A stretch of 49,354 nucleotides of DNA from the NCBI GenBank assembly GCA_946481735.1, contig CAMLOU010000007.1:1-49354 (forward strand), given 5' to 3'. This document shows positions 1 to 7,455 of this stretch, piece by piece. A model generated the notes under the pieces. The model saw only the letters and a list, made by a program, of their open reading frames with translations, had not been told where the DNA came from and made no database searches. Source of the stretch: an uncultured Cellvibrio sp. (GTDB lineage Bacteria; Pseudomonadota; Gammaproteobacteria; Pseudomonadales; Cellvibrionaceae). Position 1 is the stretch's first letter, and each line of letters begins with the position of its first letter. The position numbers and the translations under genes are program-made.

Positions 1-79
1 CCACCACAATTAACGGCGTGAAAACAAACCAGAACCAGAATTGGCGATAGAAAGGCTTAATGTCTTGTTCAGTTTTCAT
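1..79 (-). CDS. ccoH: CcoH/FixH-like cbb3 oxidase assembly protein, N-terminal fragment
   Basis: Only the first 26 codons are inside the window; the gene runs off the left edge. The visible peptide starts MKTEQDIKPFYRQFWFWF and continues into a hydrophobic segment. This matches the start of FixH/CcoH proteins: a short cytoplasmic tail with a YRQFW-type motif and then a membrane helix. FixH proteins help mature cbb3-type cytochrome oxidase. The position just downstream of ccoG in the same direction is the usual ccoNOQP-ccoGH order. The 160-nt gap to ccoG contains hairpin repeat copy 1, so ccoH expression may be uncoupled from ccoG. Confidence 0.8.
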   Translation of the reverse strand, partial: MKTEQDIKPFYRQFWFWFVFTPLIVV

Positions 80-120
80 CAATAATCATTCTTAGAGTGT
101 CAGTTTAAGCGTGGCACACA

Positions 121-229
121 GGGCGGTGGTGCAAGCGTTTCTGAAACCCTCACGTCAGGGACGACGTGAGGGAGCTACAGGGATGTATTCATGCGTTTTC
201 AGAAACGCTTGCACCATCGACCGTCCCGC
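121..229. repeat. Hairpin repeat family, copy 1
   Basis: Nested inverted repeat between ccoG and ccoH. The outer arms are 128-146 and 197-215 (19 nt, perfect). The inner stem is CCCTCACGTC (147-156) with GACGTGAGGG (163-172) around a 6-nt loop. The conserved single-stranded part after it begins AGCTACAGGGATGTATTCAT. The core is shared with copies 2-4, but the mirrored block GGTGCAAGC/GCTTGCACC is unique to this copy. The GTTTG/CAAAC ends seen in copies 2-4 are missing here. It lies just after the ccoG stop and could act as a terminator or processing hairpin. Confidence 0.85.
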
Positions 230-239
230 TAATACAAAA

Positions 240-1661
240 TTAATATCCACGCAGCTGCGGACCGATAAAACTGGTGGTGTGTTCAGCGGTTAATTCAGGA
301 TTATCCCGTGCCTGCACTTTAATGGTTACATCCGTCTGAACTTCTTTTAACGCATCACGCGGCACAGCAATTCGCACGGGGACGGTCAACAGCTCACCCT
401 CTTCAACCGGCATCGGACGATAGCCTTGTACCTCAAACGGATAATCACCGCTCACCTGAATATCGTATACGTGCGCATGGCGATCCATATTGTTGATCTT
501 GATGGTGTAGACGTTCTGGATATCCTGACCCGCCACGCGGTACATACGTACGCCGCGATCACGCAAGACTTCCAGGCCGACCGGCACGCGCGAGGCGATG
601 GAATAGACAAACACGCTGATCATCGCAATCAGGACAACGGCATAGCCCAACAGGCGCGGGCGAAACACTTTGGTGTGGCCTTTCTCGATCGCGTCTTCGG
701 TGGTGAAGCTGATCAGGCCGCGCTCGTAACCCATCTTGTCCATCACGGAGTTACACGCATCCACGCATAAACCGCAATCGATACATTCCGGTTGCAAGCC
801 GTCGCGGATATCAATATCCACCGGACATACCTGCACACACCAGGAGCAATCGGTGCAATCGCCCAGGCCTTTGGCTTTGTAATCTTCATCCAGCTTGCGC
901 GGGCCGCGTTTTTCACCGCGCACGTAGTTGTAAAACACAGTGAGCGTGTCTTTGTCGTACATCACTGACTGAAAGCGCGCGTAGGGGCACATGTATTTAC
1001 AGACTTGTTCGCGCAGGAAGCCGGCGTTCATGTAGGTGGCGCCGGTGAAGAAAAATACCCAGAACGCCGGCGCGAGATCCGATTGGAAAGTAACGAGGTC
1101 GTAGATTAATGTGCGAATCGGAACAAAATAACCGACAAAGGTCAGCGAGGTAATTAACGCAATGACAATCCATAACGTTTGCGTCGCACCCTTGCGCCAG
1201 ATTTTCTCAAAGTTCCACGGCTGAGAATCCAGCTTGATGCGCTTGTTGCGATCCCCCTGAAACACATACTCAGCCCAGATAAACATCTGCGTCCAGACGG
1301 TTTGCGGGCAGGTGAAACCGCACCACACTCGTCCGACCAGCACGGTTACGGTAAATAATAAAAACGCCGCAATGATCAGCAGCCACGCCAGGTACATGCC
1401 GTCGTGGGGCCAGAAGGTCATCCAGAGGATATGGAATTTACGTTCGGGAAGATCGAACAACATGGCCGGCCGCCCGTCGATCATCAGCCAGGGCATGAGG
1501 ACAAAACCCGCCAACAGGGGCAAGCCCGTGTAGCGCCGCAGTTTTTGGTAAAAACCGGTGATGCGACGGGTATAGACTTTTTCCTCGGCTTCGTAGAGAT
1601 TGACGTAGCGGATTACATTTTCAGAATGATCTTTACCGGCGTTTTCAGGCTTGACACTCAA
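240..1661 (-). CDS. ccoG: Cytochrome c oxidase accessory protein CcoG (FixG family)
   Basis: Polytopic membrane ferredoxin-like protein needed for assembly of cbb3-type oxidase; family members are implicated in copper reduction or delivery for the CuB site. Visible features are an N-terminal membrane region, a VWCGFTCPQTVWTQMF segment typical of FixG, and two [4Fe-4S] motifs (CTDCSWCVQVCP and CIDCGLCVDAC) around residues 265-305. A last helix and a periplasmic Ig-like tail follow. The frame is open to 1739, but the extra N-terminus is Phe-rich and not FixG-like. A TTG at 1661 follows a good GAGGT ribosome site and gives MSVKPENAGKD and 473 residues, the usual family length. It lies 152 nt downstream of ccoP. 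Confidence 0.93.
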   Translation of the reverse strand: MSVKPENAGKDHSENVIRYVNLYEAEEKVYTRRITGFYQKLRRYTGLPLLAGFVLMPWLMIDGRPAMLFDLPERKFHILWMTFWPHDGMYLAWLLIIAAFLLFTVTVLVGRVWCGFTCPQTVWTQMFIWAEYVFQGDRNKRIKLDSQPWNFEKIWRKGATQTLWIVIALITSLTFVGYFVPIRTLIYDLVTFQSDLAPAFWVFFFTGATYMNAGFLREQVCKYMCPYARFQSVMYDKDTLTVFYNYVRGEKRGPRKLDEDYKAKGLGDCTDCSWCVQVCPVDIDIRDGLQPECIDCGLCVDACNSVMDKMGYERGLISFTTEDAIEKGHTKVFRPRLLGYAVVLIAMISVFVYSIASRVPVGLEVLRDRGVRMYRVAGQDIQNVYTIKINNMDRHAHVYDIQVSGDYPFEVQGYRPMPVEEGELLTVPVRIAVPRDALKEVQTDVTIKVQARDNPELTAEHTTSFIGPQLRGY

Positions 1662-1813
1662 AAGAAAAACCTCATCAAGGGAAAAGAAATCAGGGAAAAG
1701 GAAAAAGTATGAACTCGCCCTCTTCCCACGCTGTGTCACTCAAAGAAAACTGCTCGTTACCCAGGGCAACTCTTTTTCTTCTTTTCCCTTTTCCCTATGT
1801 CCTTTCTTTTTTC

Positions 1814-2713
1814 TTACTCTTGCTCCAGCGATAAGCTATACACGTAAGCCGCCAACAGATGAATGCGATCCGCCTTCAGCAACTCCTGTTGTGCAGGCAT
1901 GACACCGTTGCGACCATTACGCAGCGTGGCGCGGATGTCCTGGGGTTCGCCGCCGTACAACCAGATGTCGTCGGTCAGGTTGGGCGCACCGAGCGCCTGG
2001 TTACCTTTACCGTCCACACCGTGGCAGGCCACGCAGTTCTGGTTATAGAGCTTTGCACCCAGTTCGGCTTTTGCGGCATCGTGGTCCTGACCGCTTATTT
2101 GCAGCACGTATTCCGACACATTCACCACCCCGGTTTCACCCATCAAGGCACCCCAGGCCGGCATGGCGCCTTTACGACCGAGGGTAATGGTTTCCTTGAT
2201 TTTTTCCGGCGTGCCGCCGTACAACCAATCGTGGTCGGTCAGGTTGGGAAAGCCGTAGTTGCCGCCACCGTCTGCGCCGTGACACACCGCGCAGTTGTTG
2301 GAGAACAGACGCAGGCCCATCTTCATGGCGTCGGGATTTTGGGCCAACTCCTCGATAGGTGTATTGGCGTAGGTGCCAAAGGTATCGGCATAACGTGCGT
2401 CGGCCTGTTGTTGATGGCCGCGCAGTTCTTTTACTGACGTCCAGCCGAATAAGCCGGGCCAGGAGCCCAGGCCGGGGTAGACCAACAGGTAAACACCGGC
2501 ATAGACAAAGGTCACGATAAACATGATGAACCACCAGCGCGGCAGCGGGTTGTCGTACTCCTCAATGCCATCGTAGACGTGGCCGGTGGTTTTGTTTTCT
2601 TCTTCGTCCTGATCGCTTACCGCTACCTTGCGATTGGCTAACAGGACCCACAACACCAACGCCAGGTTAGTGAGGGTCAAGCCAATAATCCAAAGGTTCC
2701 AGAATATACCCAT
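1814..2713 (-). CDS. ccoP: cbb3-type cytochrome c oxidase subunit III (CcoP)
   Basis: Membrane-anchored di-heme cytochrome c that passes electrons to CcoO/CcoN. It has an N-terminal membrane helix, the family block EEYDNPLPRWW near residue 51, a second helix, then two c-type heme sites CAVCH (about 141-145) and CVACH (about 227-231). The reading frame opens with TTG at 2719, but the ATG at 2713 with GGCGGA upstream gives the usual start MGIFWNLW and 299 residues. It begins 2 nt after the ccoQ stop, so translation is probably coupled. The paired NLTD and LYGG elements in both cytochrome domains reflect the internal duplication of this subunit. Confidence 0.97.
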   Translation of the reverse strand: MGIFWNLWIIGLTLTNLALVLWVLLANRKVAVSDQDEEENKTTGHVYDGIEEYDNPLPRWWFIMFIVTFVYAGVYLLVYPGLGSWPGLFGWTSVKELRGHQQQADARYADTFGTYANTPIEELAQNPDAMKMGLRLFSNNCAVCHGADGGGNYGFPNLTDHDWLYGGTPEKIKETITLGRKGAMPAWGALMGETGVVNVSEYVLQISGQDHDAAKAELGAKLYNQNCVACHGVDGKGNQALGAPNLTDDIWLYGGEPQDIRATLRNGRNGVMPAQQELLKADRIHLLAAYVYSLSLEQE

Positions 2714-2715
2714 AA

Positions 2716-2919
2716 TCAATTCCGCCTGTCTGAATCATCACCGGGATGATCGTTCTGCTCGTGTTCTTTGCCCGTCGCGTCATCATCGGCAAAAGGTAAT
2801 TTGGCATCTTCCTCAAAGCGTTTTTTGCGCTTGGGGGCAAAGGCCCACCAGCACACGCCGAAGAAAGCGACCATCACCAATACGGTAGAAATTGCGCCGA
2901 GAGTGCCTGCGTCCATCAT
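2716..2919 (-). CDS. ccoQ: cbb3-type oxidase small subunit CcoQ (FixQ)
   Basis: A 67-residue single-helix protein that stabilises the cbb3 oxidase complex. One N-terminal helix (about residues 8-27) is followed by WWAFAPKRKKRFEEDA, the basic-to-acidic patch typical of CcoQ, and a polar tail rich in Asp and His. Its ATG overlaps the ccoO stop (TGATG), indicating translational coupling; the frame itself opens one codon earlier at a TTG. The position between ccoO and ccoP is diagnostic, as the sequence is too short to be definitive on its own. Confidence 0.93.
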   Translation of the reverse strand: MMDAGTLGAISTVLVMVAFFGVCWWAFAPKRKKRFEEDAKLPFADDDATGKEHEQNDHPGDDSDRRN

Positions 2920-3530
2920 CAACGTTTCTCTTTAAGGAGCGTGCCCAGTTGCTGCAAGTACGCCACCAGGGCATCCATCTCGGATACACCTTTTACGGCC
3001 GCTTCAGCGCCAGCGATGTCTTCCTCTGTGTAGGGAACACCCACGCGGCTCAGTGCACGCATCTTGGCAGCGGTGTGTTTGCCATCCAGGATGTTGTCGT
3101 ACAGCCAGGGAAACGCCGGCATATTGGACTCCGGCACGACGATGCGCGGATTGAACAGGTGTACCTTGTGCCAGTCATCGGAGTAACGGCCGCCGACGCG
3201 GGCCAGGTCTGGACCCGTACGCTTGGAGCCCCACAGGAAGGGATGTTCGTAAACCGATTCACCCGCAACCGAATAGTGGCCGTAACGCTCCACTTCGGCA
3301 CGCAAGGGACGAACCATCTGCGTGTGACAGACGTGGCAACCTTCGCGGATGTAGATATCCCGGCCTTCCAGCACCAGCGCCGGCAGGGGCTTCAAACCTT
3401 CCACGGGGGTGGTGGTTTCTTTCAGGAAAAACTGCGGCACGATCTGTGTCAGGCCGCCGAAGCTGATGGCGATGATGACCAGCACGGTCATCAGGCCAAT
3501 ATTCTTTTCTACTATGTCATGACCTTTCAT
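2919..3530 (-). CDS. ccoO: cbb3-type cytochrome c oxidase subunit II (CcoO)
   Basis: Mono-heme membrane cytochrome c of cbb3 oxidase. An N-terminal helix (about residues 10-34) anchors the periplasmic domain. The heme site CHVCH is at about 65-69, within the family context [17 protein letters not shown]. Other family blocks are [11 protein letters not shown] and [17 protein letters not shown]. At 203 residues it is the usual length. It begins 11 nt after ccoN and its stop overlaps the ccoQ start, in the conserved operon order N-O-Q-P. Confidence 0.98.
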   Translation of the reverse strand: MKGHDIVEKNIGLMTVLVIIAISFGGLTQIVPQFFLKETTTPVEGLKPLPALVLEGRDIYIREGCHVCHTQMVRPLRAEVERYGHYSVAGESVYEHPFLWGSKRTGPDLARVGGRYSDDWHKVHLFNPRIVVPESNMPAFPWLYDNILDGKHTAAKMRALSRVGVPYTEEDIAGAEAAVKGVSEMDALVAYLQQLGTLLKEKR

Positions 3531-3541
3531 CGAATATCCCC

Positions 3542-4990
3542 TTACGCCGCCTGAGTCGCCGAATCAGCCGGAATCACTTCAGGCTCCGGTGTTTTGGCTG
3601 TGCGGTACGCGTTGTAGGCCATCAAAAACATACCCGCCAGGAACAGCACGCCACCAAGGAAGCGCACAAAATATCCGGGGTAGCTGGCCTGGACCGCCTC
3701 AACAAAGCTGTAAGTCAAGGTGCCGTCGGCATTAAACGCACGCCACATCAAACCTTGCATGATGCCGTTAACCCACATAGAGGCGATGTACAACACGGTT
3801 CCGATAGTCGCCAGCCAGAAGTGGACGTTGATCAGACGCACGCTGAACATCTCTTTACGACCGAACAGGATTGGCAACAGGTGATAGATAGAACCAATAG
3901 AAATCATCGCCACCCAGCCCAGAGCACCGGAATGGACGTGACCGATGGTCCAATCGGTATTGTGAGACAAGGCATTCACTGTCTTGATGGACATCATCGG
4001 GCCTTCGAAGGTGGACATACCGTAGAAGGACAGAGAGACAACAAGGAAACGCAGCGTCGGATCGGTGCGCAGCTTATGCCAGGCACCGGACAAGGTCATG
4101 ATGCCGTTGATCATACCGCCCCAGCTGGGCGCCAGCAGAATCAAAGACATCACCATACCCAGGCTTTGCGCCCAGTCGGGCAGCGCGGAGTAATGCAGAT
4201 GGTGCGCACCAGCCCAGATGTAAACAGAGATCAATGCCCAGAAGTGAACAATGGACAACTGATAGGAATACACGGGGCGACCCGCCTGCTTGGGTACAAA
4301 GTAATACATCATGCCCAGGAAGCCGGCGGTCAGGAAGAAACCTACCGCATTGTGGCCATACCACCATTGCACCATGGCATCAGCAGCACCGGCGTAGGCG
4401 GAGTAAGACTTCATGAAGTAAGCAGGCGTAAAGGCACTGTTAACAATATGAAGTACCGCGATGGTGAGAATAAATCCACCGTAGAACCAGTTGGCCACGT
4501 AGATATGGTCAGTCTTGCGCTTGACGATGGTGCCGAAGAACACGATCGCATAGCTTATCCAGACAATGGCAATCAGGATGTCAATCGGCCACTCCAGCTC
4601 GGCGTATTCCTTCGTCGTGGTATAGCCCATCGGCAAAGTGATGATCGCGAGCACAATGACCAGTTGCCAACCCCAGAAGGTAAACGGCACCAGCCAGCCA
4701 CCGAACAAGCGGGTCTGACAGGTCCGTTGGACCACATAATAGGAAGTTGCAAATAACGCACAGCCACCAAACGCAAATATCACGGCGTTGGTGTGCAACG
4801 GACGCAGCCGGCCAAAATGGGTGTAGGGTTGAAAGATGTCGTTTAATTCCGGCCAAAACAACTGGGCCGCAATCAGCACACCAATACCCATACCGACCAC
4901 ACCCCAAACGATGGTCATGATGGCGAATTGGCGCACGACATTGTAATCATAGACCGGATGGTCAGTGGCTACTGCCGGATTACTACTCAT
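3542..4990 (-). CDS. ccoN: cbb3-type cytochrome c oxidase subunit I (CcoN)
   Basis: Catalytic heme-copper subunit that reduces oxygen at a heme b3-CuB centre with high affinity. It has about twelve membrane helices. Histidines expected as ligands are visible: H66 (LHTNAV), H213 (YGHNAVGFF), H263/H264 (AGAHHLHY) and H351/H353 ([10 protein letters not shown]). Y257 sits 44 residues after H213, the spacing of the His-Tyr crosslink described in C-family oxidases. At 482 residues it is the usual length. It is first in the operon; a 303-nt upstream region holds an FNR/ANR-type box, so expression probably rises when oxygen is low. Confidence 0.98.
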   Translation of the reverse strand: MSSNPAVATDHPVYDYNVVRQFAIMTIVWGVVGMGIGVLIAAQLFWPELNDIFQPYTHFGRLRPLHTNAVIFAFGGCALFATSYYVVQRTCQTRLFGGWLVPFTFWGWQLVIVLAIITLPMGYTTTKEYAELEWPIDILIAIVWISYAIVFFGTIVKRKTDHIYVANWFYGGFILTIAVLHIVNSAFTPAYFMKSYSAYAGAADAMVQWWYGHNAVGFFLTAGFLGMMYYFVPKQAGRPVYSYQLSIVHFWALISVYIWAGAHHLHYSALPDWAQSLGMVMSLILLAPSWGGMINGIMTLSGAWHKLRTDPTLRFLVVSLSFYGMSTFEGPMMSIKTVNALSHNTDWTIGHVHSGALGWVAMISIGSIYHLLPILFGRKEMFSVRLINVHFWLATIGTVLYIASMWVNGIMQGLMWRAFNADGTLTYSFVEAVQASYPGYFVRFLGGVLFLAGMFLMAYNAYRTAKTPEPEVIPADSATQAA

Positions 4991-5059
4991 AGGACATTCC
5001 CAATGCGATAAAGAAAAGGGTTACGTTCAAGAAAAGAAGATGTATCAACCGCACCAAGG

Positions 5060-5077
5060 CGCCCCCTTTCCGGGGCG
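5060..5077 (-). promoter_or_regulatory. GC-rich hairpin in the ccoN leader
   Basis: CGCCCC (5060-5065) and GGGGCG (5072-5077) form a short stable hairpin close to the predicted ccoN transcription start. It lacks a T-run on the minus strand, so it is not an obvious terminator; a role in mRNA 5-prime end stability is possible. Confidence 0.35.
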
Positions 5078-5079
5078 TC

Positions 5080-5121
5080 ATTGTGCGTAAAAGAGAAGTT
5101 ACCGATATTGATCCTGATCAA
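5080..5121 (-). promoter_or_regulatory. FNR/ANR-type promoter of the ccoNOQP operon
   Basis: A perfect TTGAT-CCTG-ATCAA box lies at 5108-5121, identical to the FNR/ANR consensus. On the minus strand a plausible -10 element CACAAT lies at 5080-5085, which would put the transcription start near 5073 and the box centre at about -41.5, the classic activating position. It stands 118 nt upstream of the ccoN ATG. Regulation by an oxygen-sensing FNR/ANR protein is inferred from the site; no regulator gene is in the window. Confidence 0.85.
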
Positions 5122-5293
5122 GTTGAATCCCCGGGATAACTCTCCGTTAATAACTGATCCGTCACTGATGGCGCGACAGCGGATAAAGCAGATACTTTAG
5201 CGCGTGCAGGGCGACATCAAACTGCCCGAAATATGTACAGTGTAGAGCAGCACTCTAAAAATGCCGCTCTAACCGTGTGGTAAACCCAAAGAA

Positions 5294-6511
5294 TTAACGC
5301 AGTGTGCGACCTTTGTTAGCCGCAATGCGCATACGCAGTGCATTCAGCTTGATAAAGCCTTCTGCATCTTTTTGATTGTAAGCACCGGCATCGTCCTCGA
5401 AGGTCGCAACCTTCTCATCGAACAGGCTGTCCGCCGAGCGGCGACCAACCACATGCACAGCGCCTTTATATAATTTCACCCGCACATCACCGTTAACAAA
5501 TTGTTGCGATTCGTCGATAGCGGTTTGCAGCATCTTGCGCTCCGGGCTCCACCAATAGCCGTTGTAGATCATCTCGGCGTAGCGCGGCATCAGGCTGTCT
5601 TTCAAATGTGCCACTTCGCGGTCGAGGGTGATGGATTCAATGGCACGGTGGGCGCGCAGCATGATGGTCCCACCGGGCGTTTCATAACAACCGCGGGACT
5701 TCATACCGACGTAGCGGTTCTCGACGATGTCCAGACGACCGACACCATTCTCACCGCCCAGTTTGTTGAGGGTTGCCAGCACGGTCGCCGGGGACATACG
5801 TTCGCCATTGAGCGCAACAACGTCACCTTTTTCATAAGTCAAATCAACATAAGTGGCTTTGTCTGGTGCCGCTTCCGGGGAAACGCTCCAGCGCCACATA
5901 TCTTCTTCGGCTTCCGTCCAGGGATTTTCCAGCACACCACCTTCATAGGAAATGTGCAGCAGGTTAGCGTCCATCGAATATGGGGACTTTTTCTTCTTGC
6001 TAAAGTCCACCGGGATATTATTTTTCTCGCAGTAGGCCATCAGGGTTTCGCGGGAGGTTAAATCCCACTCACGCCATGGCGCGATCACTTTAATACCCGG
6101 CTTAAGTGCATAGGCACCCAGCTCAAAACGTACCTGGTCGTTACCCTTGCCGGTCGCACCGTGGGAGATAGCATCCGCACCCACTTCATTGGCGATCTCG
6201 ATCAAGCGCTTGGCGATCAGCGGACGGGCAATGGAGGTACCCAGCAGGTACTCACCTTCATAGATGGTATTGGCGCGGAACATGGGGAACACGAAATCGC
6301 GCACGAATTCCTCACGCAGGTCATCAATATAGATTTGCTTGACACCCAGGGCCTGGGCTTTGGCGCGGGCCGGTTCTACTTCTTCACCCTGGCCGATATC
6401 GGCCGTGAATGTCACCACTTCGCAGTTGTAGTTTTCTTGCAGCCATTTGACGATTACAGACGTATCAAGGCCGCCGGAGTAGGCCAGAACCACTTTTTTG
6501 ATGGATGACAT
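5294..6511 (-). CDS. argG: Argininosuccinate synthase
   Basis: Joins citrulline and aspartate with ATP use to make argininosuccinate, the penultimate step of arginine synthesis, in the cytoplasm. The PP-loop AYSGGLDTS lies at about residues 10-18. Other family blocks include [35 protein letters not shown] and SPERKMLQ. At 405 residues it is full length. The ATG start [14 protein letters not shown] is preceded by a GGGAGC ribosome site. It is monocistronic, divergent from the glutathione peroxidase gene. No convincing ARG box was recognised upstream. Confidence 0.98.
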   Translation of the reverse strand: MSSIKKVVLAYSGGLDTSVIVKWLQENYNCEVVTFTADIGQGEEVEPARAKAQALGVKQIYIDDLREEFVRDFVFPMFRANTIYEGEYLLGTSIARPLIAKRLIEIANEVGADAISHGATGKGNDQVRFELGAYALKPGIKVIAPWREWDLTSRETLMAYCEKNNIPVDFSKKKKSPYSMDANLLHISYEGGVLENPWTEAEEDMWRWSVSPEAAPDKATYVDLTYEKGDVVALNGERMSPATVLATLNKLGGENGVGRLDIVENRYVGMKSRGCYETPGGTIMLRAHRAIESITLDREVAHLKDSLMPRYAEMIYNGYWWSPERKMLQTAIDESQQFVNGDVRVKLYKGAVHVVGRRSADSLFDEKVATFEDDAGAYNQKDAEGFIKLNALRMRIAANKGRTLR

Positions 6512-6680
6512 AGAAAGCTCCCGCGAGACGAACTATTGGAGAATGAGGACCTGTACGGCGCGAAAACCAGCACCGAATCAGCGCGCGGGATTGTACTCGC
6601 AAAAAGGACAAATTCCCACCGCCATGTAACGGGTTTACCCATTTTTTGTGTGGATATGTTTCATTTAGCAACGATTCTCA

Positions 6681-6697
6681 GTAAACGAAGCGTTTAC
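6681..6697. promoter_or_regulatory. Perfect 17-nt palindrome between argG and the peroxidase gene
   Basis: GTAAACG-AAG-CGTTTAC is a perfect 7-bp inverted repeat with a 3-nt centre, 56 nt upstream of the glutathione peroxidase ATG. It could be an operator; the shape resembles LacI/GalR-family sites. It could also be chance. No regulator is encoded nearby. Confidence 0.4.
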
Positions 6698-6752
6698 CTG
6701 CCGGGTATCCGGGCGCACACTAGCCATCACTTCATCATAAGGAGAGCACATT

Positions 6753-7235
6753 ATGAGTAATGACCTTTTGACTATCCCCTGCACTACCAACGATGGCCGC
6801 ACAACCCGGTTGAGCGACTATCCCGCCAAGGCCTACCTGATCGTCAACACCGCCAGCGAGTGCGGCTTTACGCCGCAGTACAAAGGGCTGGAGCAGTTGT
6901 GGCAGACCTATCGCGACAAGGGGCTGCAGGTCCTGGGATTTCCCTGTAACCAGTTCGGCGGCCAGGAACCCGGCAGTGATGCGGAGATTTCACAGTTCTG
7001 CGAGATGAATTACGGGGTGACCTTTCCTTTATTCAGTAAGGTCGATGTGAATGGGGATAATGCGCATCCTCTATTTGTTGCCTTAAAGGAGGCCGCGCCG
7101 GGGATTTTGGGTAGCAAGGCGATCAAATGGAATTTCACCAAGTTTCTGGTGACGGGCGAAGGGCGGGTAGTTGAGCGTTATGCGCCCACTACGAAACCCG
7201 AAGATCTGGTAGAGGATATTGAGAAGCTGTTGTGA
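6753..7235 (+). CDS. Glutathione peroxidase family protein (thiol peroxidase)
   Basis: Reduces peroxides using glutathione or thioredoxin. Family blocks are visible in order: NTASECGFTPQYKGLEQL with the peroxidatic Cys (not selenocysteine) near residue 36, FPCNQFGGQEPG with the conserved Gln, and KWNFTKFLV with the conserved Trp and Asn. No signal peptide is seen, so it is cytoplasmic. At 160 residues it is the usual bacterial length. The ATG follows AAGGAGAGCACATT, a good ribosome site. It is a single gene, convergent with the PstS/OmpA fusion and separated from it by hairpin repeat copy 2. Confidence 0.95.
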   Translation: MSNDLLTIPCTTNDGRTTRLSDYPAKAYLIVNTASECGFTPQYKGLEQLWQTYRDKGLQVLGFPCNQFGGQEPGSDAEISQFCEMNYGVTFPLFSKVDVNGDNAHPLFVALKEAAPGILGSKAIKWNFTKFLVTGEGRVVERYAPTTKPEDLVEDIEKLL

Positions 7236-7283
7236 TTTGAGGGAAGTTCTTTACGGCTAGAAAGCTGAAGTTGACACTCGCAC

Positions 7284-7410
7284 ACGGTGAGTTTGGCGTT
7301 AGGCCTTTTGTTTCGAAACCTTCAAGTCAGGGATGACTTGAAGGAGCTACAGGGATGTATTCATGCGTTTTCGAAACAAAAGGCCTAATGACAAACGGAT
7401 CACGGAGCAC
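7284..7410. repeat. Hairpin repeat family, copy 2
   Basis: Lies between the convergent peroxidase and PstS/OmpA genes. Outer conserved ends GAGTTTGGCGTT (left) and AATGACAAAC (right) flank a mirrored 9-nt block, AGGCCTTTT (7301-7309) with AAAAGGCCT (7378-7386). Then comes the palindrome GTTTCGAAAC on the left, with GTTTTCGAAAC opposite. The inner stem is CCTTCAAGTC with GACTTGAAGG. Compared with copy 1, two inner-stem pairs are changed on both sides, so pairing is kept. The position suits a bidirectional terminator, although there is no clear T-run. Confidence 0.88.
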
Positions 7411-7455
7411 TTAAACAGACTAGTACACTTCATTCTTTCTATTAAAGCGAATCCA

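Noticed and set aside
3755..4756. 333-residue open frame on the plus strand over ccoN
   Set aside because: Antisense to an unambiguous ccoN gene; composition rich in His, Gln and Arg, with no recognisable domain.
7284..7410. Repeat copies as integron attC sites
   Set aside because: They have paired arms and a conserved core reminiscent of attC, but lack the standard R and L box arrangement I would expect, are not in a cassette array, and no integrase is present. Kept only as a comparison for the mirrored variable block.
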